A stretch of DNA of 64,000 bases from Subtercola lobariae. GTDB lineage: Bacteria; Actinomycetota; Actinomycetes; Actinomycetales; Microbacteriaceae. Positions 59,183-64,000 of the stretch are shown in pieces. The position numbers and the translations under genes were made by a program. Positions within the stretch are counted from its first letter, which is position 1. Each line of letters starts with the position of its first letter. The DNA is taken from assembly GCF_014640255.1 (NCBI RefSeq), contig NZ_BMGP01000005.1, positions 294,880-358,879 on the forward strand, written 5' to 3'. The notes under the pieces are model-generated. The model was not told the DNA's origin, searched no databases, and worked only from the letters and a program-made list of their open reading frames with translations.

Positions 59183-60001
59183 TCAGCCTTGGGCCTCGGC
59201 TGACCAGTCGCTGTACTTCTCCCACGTCTCGATGCGCCCGGCGTAGTCGGCCTTGGCGATGTTGATGGGGGCGGTGCCGAAGAAGATGCGCAGCGGCGGT
59301 TCGTCGAGGTCGACGAGTTTCAGCACCACTGCCGCAGTTGCGGCGGGGTCGCCTGGTGTGCCGACGCGGCTCTTGCGGGCTTCGGCCACACCCTTGTGAA
59401 TCTCGGCGTAGGCCGGCAGCTCGTCAGAGTGCTTCGATGACGAGCCGCTCCAGTCGGTGTCGAACCCGCCGGGCTCGATGAGGGTGACATGGATGCCGAA
59501 GCTCGCGACCTCTTGAGCGAGTGCTTGCGAGAACCCTTCGAGCGCCCACTTCGACGCGTGATAGATGCCGACGAGCGGAAACGCTGAGATGCCGCCGATC
59601 GACGAGACCTGAAGGATGTGCCCGCCGCCCTGCTCGCGCAAAAACGGCAGAGCAGCCTGCGTCACCCACAGAGCACCGAACAGGTTCGTTTCGATCTGCG
59701 CGCGCGCATCTTCTTCACTGATCTCTTCGATGAAACCGAAGTGGCCGTAACCCGCGTTGTTGATGACAATGTCGAGACGGCCGAACTTCTCGTGCGCGGT
59801 CGCGACCGCGGCGAAGGCAGCATCGTGATCGGTGACGTCAAGCTCGATCGGCAGAATGGCGTCGCCGTACTTCTCGACGAGGTCAGACAGCGAGTCGACG
59901 TTCCGCGCCGTCGCCGCAACCTTGTCGCCGCGCTCGAGCGCAGCCTCAGCCCATTCCCTGCCGAACCCGCGTGACGTACCTGTGATGAACCACACCTTCA
60001 T
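59183..60001 (-). CDS. SDR-family oxidoreductase
   Basis: 272 residues: VWFITGTSRGFGREWAEAAL (TGxxxGxG), DIVINNAGYGHFG (NNAG), LQVSSIGGISAFPLVGIYHASKWAL (Ser and YxxxK), then VTLIEPGGFDTDW. The C-terminal region IFFGTAPINIAKADYAGRIETWEKYSD is typical of actinobacterial SDRs that act on unknown ketones or alcohols. GAAAGG precedes the ATG at 60001. No regulator is directly adjacent. Confidence 0.9.
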   Translation of the reverse strand: MKVWFITGTSRGFGREWAEAALERGDKVAATARNVDSLSDLVEKYGDAILPIELDVTDHDAAFAAVATAHEKFGRLDIVINNAGYGHFGFIEEISEEDARAQIETNLFGALWVTQAALPFLREQGGGHILQVSSIGGISAFPLVGIYHASKWALEGFSQALAQEVASFGIHVTLIEPGGFDTDWSGSSSKHSDELPAYAEIHKGVAEARKSRVGTPGDPAATAAVVLKLVDLDEPPLRIFFGTAPINIAKADYAGRIETWEKYSDWSAEAQG

Positions 60002-60068
60002 GAACGTGCCTTTCGAAAGCGAAGAATACGGCGCCACGTTTGGCGCCGTTCTTCCAGGCTACGCTTGC

Positions 60069-60590
60069 CTACCGGCGGCTGAGAACGCCCTTGACGAAGG
60101 CAGCCTGCCCCGCATGCTGAATGTCGTCGTTGACAATGCTGATCAAGCGTGCGGCGAGGGTGACGGGCGGGTTCCAGCGCGTGTCGACGATTCGGTCGAG
60201 GTCGCTTTCGCTCAGGGTGGCGATACCGGCCAGGGTGCTTTCGTTGACCGCATCGAAGTAGTCGCCGAGTAATTGCGTCGTCACCGCGGGCGCCTCGCCG
60301 ACGTGGCCCACCTGGTCGGCCGCCTGGCCGTGACCGGTCTCAGAGGTGTCGAACGGCAGAGCGAACCGCTCGGCCCACCCTGCGCTCTGCCAGAGTTGCT
60401 CGGTGTTCAGCGCGGCGGCGACCTGAGCATCCTGACCCCGCGACAAGTGCCAGATCAACCAGGCGATCGAGTTCGCTTCGGGGTCGAGCCGGGCCGAGAG
60501 CTGCTCGGGTTCGAGGCCATCGAGCACGCGGTGAACCATGCCGTTCACGCGGTCGAAGGTGTCGGTGAGTACGTCTACTGCTGAGGTCAT
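60069..60590 (-). CDS. DinB-family (DUF664) protein
   Basis: 173 residues of the four-helix DinB fold: DRVNGMVHRVLDGLEPEQLSARLDPEANSIAWLIWHLSRGQDAQVAAAL, and the C-terminal IVNDDIQHAGQAAFVKGVL. The metal-site histidines are H49 (IWHLSRGQD) and H159 (IQHAGQ); a third ligand is not certain. In actinobacteria DinB/MST proteins are often mycothiol-dependent enzymes. It is followed upstream on the same strand by the PhnB-like gene with a 9-bp gap, so the two probably form an operon. Confidence 0.85.
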   Translation of the reverse strand: MTSAVDVLTDTFDRVNGMVHRVLDGLEPEQLSARLDPEANSIAWLIWHLSRGQDAQVAAALNTEQLWQSAGWAERFALPFDTSETGHGQAADQVGHVGEAPAVTTQLLGDYFDAVNESTLAGIATLSESDLDRIVDTRWNPPVTLAARLISIVNDDIQHAGQAAFVKGVLSRR

Positions 60591-60599
60591 GCCTCCAGC

Positions 60600-61076
60600 C
60601 TAAGCTCCGTCGTGCGCTGCCTTGAGCGTGGCGATGTCGAGCTTCGACATGGTCATCATGGCCTGCATCGTGCGGCCCGCCTTCTCGGGGTCTAGGTCGG
60701 TGAGCATCTCGGTCAGAACCGGCGGAACGATCTGCCACGACAGCCCGAACTTGTCTTTCAGCCAGCCGCACTGACTCGGCGCGCCGCCGCCTGAGATGAG
60801 CGAGTTCCACAGGTAGTCGATCTTCTCCTGCGTCTCGGCGTGCACATAGAACGAAATCGCCTCGCTGAACGTGAACTGGGGGCCGGCGTTGATGGCCTGA
60901 AATTCGACTCCGTCGAGCACGAAGCTCGCCACCATGGCTGTGCCGGCCGGGTACGGCGAGCCTTCGGGGTAGCGGGAGACCGACTGGATGCGCGAGTTGT
61001 CGAAGATCGACACGTAGAACTCAGCGGCCTCTTCAGCTTGTGTGTCGAACCAGAGAAATGGGCTGATCGCTTGCAT
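60600..61076 (-). CDS. PhnB-like (3-demethylubiquinone methyltransferase fold) VOC protein
   Basis: 158 residues: ISPFLWFDTQAEEAAEFYVSIFDNSRI, SFVLDGVEFQAINAGPQFTFSEAISFYV, and the signature SQCGWLKDKFGLSWQIVPPVLTEML. The C-terminal helix (AGRTMQAMMTMSKLDIATLKAA) is typical of the large PhnB-like subgroup. GAAGGAG precedes the ATG at 61076. It is the likely first gene of a two-gene operon with the DinB protein. Biochemical role unknown. Confidence 0.88.
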   Translation of the reverse strand: MQAISPFLWFDTQAEEAAEFYVSIFDNSRIQSVSRYPEGSPYPAGTAMVASFVLDGVEFQAINAGPQFTFSEAISFYVHAETQEKIDYLWNSLISGGGAPSQCGWLKDKFGLSWQIVPPVLTEMLTDLDPEKAGRTMQAMMTMSKLDIATLKAAHDGA

Positions 61077-61234
61077 CGACGACTCCTTCGTGTGCGTGCC
61101 TGCGCTCAAGCGTAATGAGCGTTGGTCAGCGACGCCAGGGGTGCTGGTGATGCTGTGCCGGGGCGCGCCGCCACCGCGGGGTGAGGCCCGACGGCGGCTC
61201 CGCGGCGACCCGGCACGGCAGCGACTGACGGGGC

Positions 61235-61363
61235 TCAGCGACGGTCGTCGGGCAGCGTGCCGGGTCGCGTAGCAACCGAGCTATACCCGCCCGAGCGCAC
61301 CTGGAGAATGGTCGCGCCGATGGCAACGAGAGCGAGCACGGCGAGAATGATGAGAAAGAACAT
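61235..61363 (-). CDS. Small single-pass membrane protein
   Basis: 42 residues from an ATG with a perfect AGGAGG 6 bp upstream. An N-terminal membrane helix MFFLIILAVLALVAIGATIL is followed by a polar tail (QVRSGGYSSVATRPGTLPDD). It resembles the short conserved membrane proteins common in Microbacteriaceae. It lies between the PhnB-like gene and the LuxR-family gene on the same strand. Function unknown. The strong ribosome-binding site and codon use argue that it is real. Confidence 0.7.
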   Translation of the reverse strand: MFFLIILAVLALVAIGATILQVRSGGYSSVATRPGTLPDDRR

Positions 61364-61493
61364 CCGGAGCCTCCTGAGTGAGATCGTGACCCGAACTGCG
61401 TCGGTGAACACGACTCTCGTCTCTAAGCCGGGGGGCCGAATGAGGTGGATGCCCTATCTTCAGCACCCGGCGAACGCTGCCCTCGCCGCGGTG

Positions 61494-64000
61494 CTAAGGC
61501 GACGAACTCGCAGCGAAACTCCGCGCTAGATAGGCGGCTTCTGTTCGTGATGTCGCGCCCGTTTTTCGCAGGATGTTCGACACATGCACGCTTGCGGTCT
61601 TCACGCTGATGAACAGCTGCTCGGCGATCTGCTTGTTGGTCAACCCGCGCTCGAGCAGGTCGAGCACCTGGCGTTCGCGGTCGGTGAGCAGGGCTGCTGC
61701 AGAACCGCCGTCGGCCGGCGCGGGCGCGGCGGCGCCGCTGCCGGTGCCGTTGCTACCGCTGCCAGTCCGGCCTAGACTGCCGCTGCCGCCAGCCGCCGCC
61801 GAGGTCGCCGAAGCGGCGGAAGCCGCAATGGCACCGACCCGCCGTTCGAGCTCGACCACACGGTCGACCACCCACACGAAACCGATCGAGCTCGCCGCCA
61901 CTCGGGCCTTCTGAGCCCACAGCCGGGCGGATGCCCGGTCTCCTCCGTTCGCGAACGCCTCGGCCGCACGAACCATCGCCCACTGCGCCAGTCGTGCGCC
62001 GGTCGTGGGTGTTTCGCAGGCGGTCACCGCGAGCATCCACAGCTCGGCGTCGGTGCCCGTGCCGCGAGGCCCACCGAGTTCGGCCTCGAAAACGGCCGCA
62101 AACGGGGCGGCCGTCGGCCACGCGGCCGAGTCGGCCAGCACAGCCCGAAGTGCGGTCTCGAGTTCACCGCCGGGTGCCGTGGGGTCGGCGACTAAACCGG
62201 GCCCCGTGGGGTCGGCCGCGAAGCCGGGCCCCGACGGATCAGCTGCGCCGGGGTGCCCCGTCGGGGCACCCGCGCCGCCGGGACCCCGCGTCGACTCTTC
62301 GAGCGACGGCAACTGCAACCCGGTGACGCGCGCCGCGGCGAGCGTGCGTGCCGCGGCCTGAAGCAGCGGAAGATCGTAGGCGGGGTAACTTCGATGCTCG
62401 GCCGCGAGCAGGGCAGAGACCTCGGCCCAGGCCTGCCGCACGTCGCCGCGCGCCAACGCGATCTCTCCCGCGACAAGGGCGAACCCGAGCCGCGATTGCA
62501 CGTCGATGCGCAACTGCAACCGCAGGCCTGAGCGCCAGCCGCGCAGCAAGCGTTCGGCCTCGGCCACGTCTCCGCCGGCCAGCACCGACTGCAGCTTCAA
62601 ACGCTGAAGGTGCGCGCTGAAGCCGATGGGCGGGTCGAGGTCGAGCGCTCGTTCGAGCATTTCGTTCGCCCGGGCCGTCTCACCCAGCGAGAACAACGGG
62701 CTGATGACGTTCGAGAGCAGCATGATTCCCGAGGTGCGTTCCACTCCGCGCTGGCGTGCCCGCTCGGCCCCCTCTTCGGCCGTCGCGACCGCGTCGCCGA
62801 ATCGCCCGAGCAGGTTCAGTGCGTCAGACTGATTAACCCAGTACCGCAGCCTGGCGGAGTCGTTGCCCTCGGCCAGCCGACCGGCCAGCGCAAGGTCGGC
62901 CAGACCGTCGTCGATGTCGCCGAACCCGAACTTCGAGATGCCCCGAATGTTCGCGGCAACCGACATGCGCGGCTTAGAATCGACCGCTGACGCTTCGGCG
63001 AAAGCGCGGTCAGCCGTCTCGATGGCTTCGGCGAACCGGGCATCGAGCATGAGTCGTGCAGCCAGCTCGCCCAGAATGTTAGCCCGCAGCACGCTTCGCG
63101 GCCTGAGGTGAATCACGTCGAGCGCCTGGCGCAACAAAGCGATCGACCCCACGTGACCGACATTTGCCAGGTATGACGCTTTGTCGCGCAGCATGCGCGC
63201 GTACTGCTCGGCATGACCGCTCGGGCCGCTCTCGCTCGCCTGCACCTCGTTCAGTGCCTCGTCGATGAGCGCGATCGCCCGCTCGCTCTCACCGGCGTTG
63301 CGCAGAATGTACGACGTCTCGGCGAGCAACTGCACCCGCGTCTGGCCGGCGACACGTTCGGGGTCGGCGACCTCGTTCCAGAGTTCGAGCGCGCGTTCGC
63401 CCATGCGAGCCGCCGTCAGAAACGCGTATGAATTGCGCGCCTGCCCCATGGCGGCGATCGACGAGGCGAACGCCCGAGCTGAGTTGTGCGCGATCATCCA
63501 GTGGTACGAAATGGCCGTGGCATCACTCGACGACGCCGTCTGACCCGACTCGAGCGCCTCGGCGTACGTGGTGTGAAAACGTACCCGCTCGCCGGGCAGT
63601 AGTTGGTCGTGCACGGCCTCGCGCACGAGCGCGTGCCGAAACGCGTACGCCGTATCGTCGACCACCAGCACCCCGGCTGCCATAGCTTCACGTACCGCGA
63701 GGTCGATCTCGTCGGCGGTGTGCGGGCACACCTCGGCCAGAAGCTCGTGATCGACCCGCACTCCCCCGGCCGAAATGAGCCGCACGAGCCCCTGCGCGTG
63801 ATCGCTCAGCAGCTCATACCTGGCGAGCAGAATGCCGCGTAAGGTCTCAGGAAAGCTGTCAGCCCCCACGAACGTCTCGCAGCCGACCAGCTCTTCGACG
63901 AAGAACGGCACTCCCTCGGTTCGCTCGAAGATGATGTCGGTATCTCGCACATCGAGCGCCGAACCGTGGATGCACGTCGCCAGCGCCCGAACTTCACGCC
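61494..64000 (-). CDS. Large LuxR-family (LAL-type) regulator, N-terminus beyond window
   Basis: About 835 residues are visible. The frame stays open to the right edge (REVRALATCIHGSALDV), so the start and Walker motifs of the ATPase domain lie outside. TEGVPFFVEELV marks the end of the AAA/STAND ATPase; next come a winged region (FRHALVREAVHDQLLPGERVRFH), a long helical repeat domain, two low-complexity linkers (Gly/Pro/Ala near 61.7-62.3 kb), and the C-terminal GerE helix-turn-helix (LTDRERQVLDLLERGLTNKQIAEQLFISVKTASVHVSNILRK). LAL regulators bind ATP and an inducer and activate metabolic or biosynthetic genes. The target is not in view. Confidence 0.88.
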   Translation of the reverse strand, partial: REVRALATCIHGSALDVRDTDIIFERTEGVPFFVEELVGCETFVGADSFPETLRGILLARYELLSDHAQGLVRLISAGGVRVDHELLAEVCPHTADEIDLAVREAMAAGVLVVDDTAYAFRHALVREAVHDQLLPGERVRFHTTYAEALESGQTASSSDATAISYHWMIAHNSARAFASSIAAMGQARNSYAFLTAARMGERALELWNEVADPERVAGQTRVQLLAETSYILRNAGESERAIALIDEALNEVQASESGPSGHAEQYARMLRDKASYLANVGHVGSIALLRQALDVIHLRPRSVLRANILGELAARLMLDARFAEAIETADRAFAEASAVDSKPRMSVAANIRGISKFGFGDIDDGLADLALAGRLAEGNDSARLRYWVNQSDALNLLGRFGDAVATAEEGAERARQRGVERTSGIMLLSNVISPLFSLGETARANEMLERALDLDPPIGFSAHLQRLKLQSVLAGGDVAEAERLLRGWRSGLRLQLRIDVQSRLGFALVAGEIALARGDVRQAWAEVSALLAAEHRSYPAYDLPLLQAAARTLAAARVTGLQLPSLEESTRGPGGAGAPTGHPGAADPSGPGFAADPTGPGLVADPTAPGGELETALRAVLADSAAWPTAAPFAAVFEAELGGPRGTGTDAELWMLAVTACETPTTGARLAQWAMVRAAEAFANGGDRASARLWAQKARVAASSIGFVWVVDRVVELERRVGAIAASAASATSAAAGGSGSLGRTGSGSNGTGSGAAAPAPADGGSAAALLTDRERQVLDLLERGLTNKQIAEQLFISVKTASVHVSNILRKTGATSRTEAAYLARSFAASSSP

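Noticed and set aside
1-64000. Genomic island, prophage, insertion sequences, rRNA or tRNA genes
   Set aside because: No integrase, transposase, phage structural gene, terminal repeats or tRNA-like cloverleaf was recognised; composition looks uniform by eye.

Overview
The window is GC-rich chromosomal DNA from an actinobacterium, most likely of the Microbacteriaceae. The grounds are codon use, the frequent GGATGC/GCATCC motif, an LCP-family wall protein, a sortase-E-type anchor, paired CE1758/CE1759-type flavin proteins and many leaderless-looking promoters. No rRNA, tRNA, CRISPR array, phage or insertion sequence was seen. About 65 protein genes are packed on both strands, mostly as short operons or divergent regulator/enzyme pairs.

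Layout. 0-16 kb: a WYL regulator (cut by the edge) divergent from a VOC protein, a MocR regulator divergent from an EamA exporter, a flavin reductase-like protein, a luciferase-like monooxygenase (LLM), an LCP protein, a divergent glucose-6-phosphate dehydrogenase, an acyl-CoA synthetase, a 14-helix MFS exporter and an ArsR/SRPBCC pair. 15.5-19.1 kb: GAF regulator, acetaldehyde dehydrogenase and DUF779 protein. 19.1-26.7 kb: a four-gene minus-strand operon, the most interesting locus here. It encodes an EPSP-synthase-like/acyl-CoA-ligase fusion, an acyl-CoA dehydrogenase, a FabL/ChcA-like SDR with a Y-X6-K active site, and a 2,4-dienoyl-CoA-reductase-like flavoenzyme. This is the gene set known from actinomycete clusters that turn shikimate into cyclohexanecarboxyl-CoA, the starter of omega-cyclohexyl fatty acids.

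27-31 kb: FMN reductase plus LLM pair, an iron-sulfur (6-4)-type photolyase and a NUDIX hydrolase. 31-45 kb: methyltransferase, ketopantoate-reductase-like/TetR operon, several VOC proteins, two toxin-antitoxin pairs, patatin, TetR/peroxiredoxin pair, SDR, hydrolases, a second WYL/VOC pair, MarR/DUF2316/aldo-keto reductase. 46-52 kb: MerR/epimerase operon, a composite minisatellite, a sortase-anchored surface protein, TetR/quinone-reductase pair. 52-54 kb: a Rox-like FAD monooxygenase preceded by a palindrome matching the rifamycin-associated element. 54-64 kb: MarR/MATE efflux pair, SDR/TetR pair, LysR/Dabb pair, DinB and PhnB-like proteins, a 42-residue membrane protein and a large LuxR-family regulator cut by the right edge.

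Much of the window is accessory redox and detoxification biology: eight VOC-fold proteins, two LLMs, five SDR or extended-SDR enzymes outside the operon, and many one-component regulators whose palindromic operators can be read directly. Intergenic DNA and disordered protein ends carry an unusual number of short tandem repeats.
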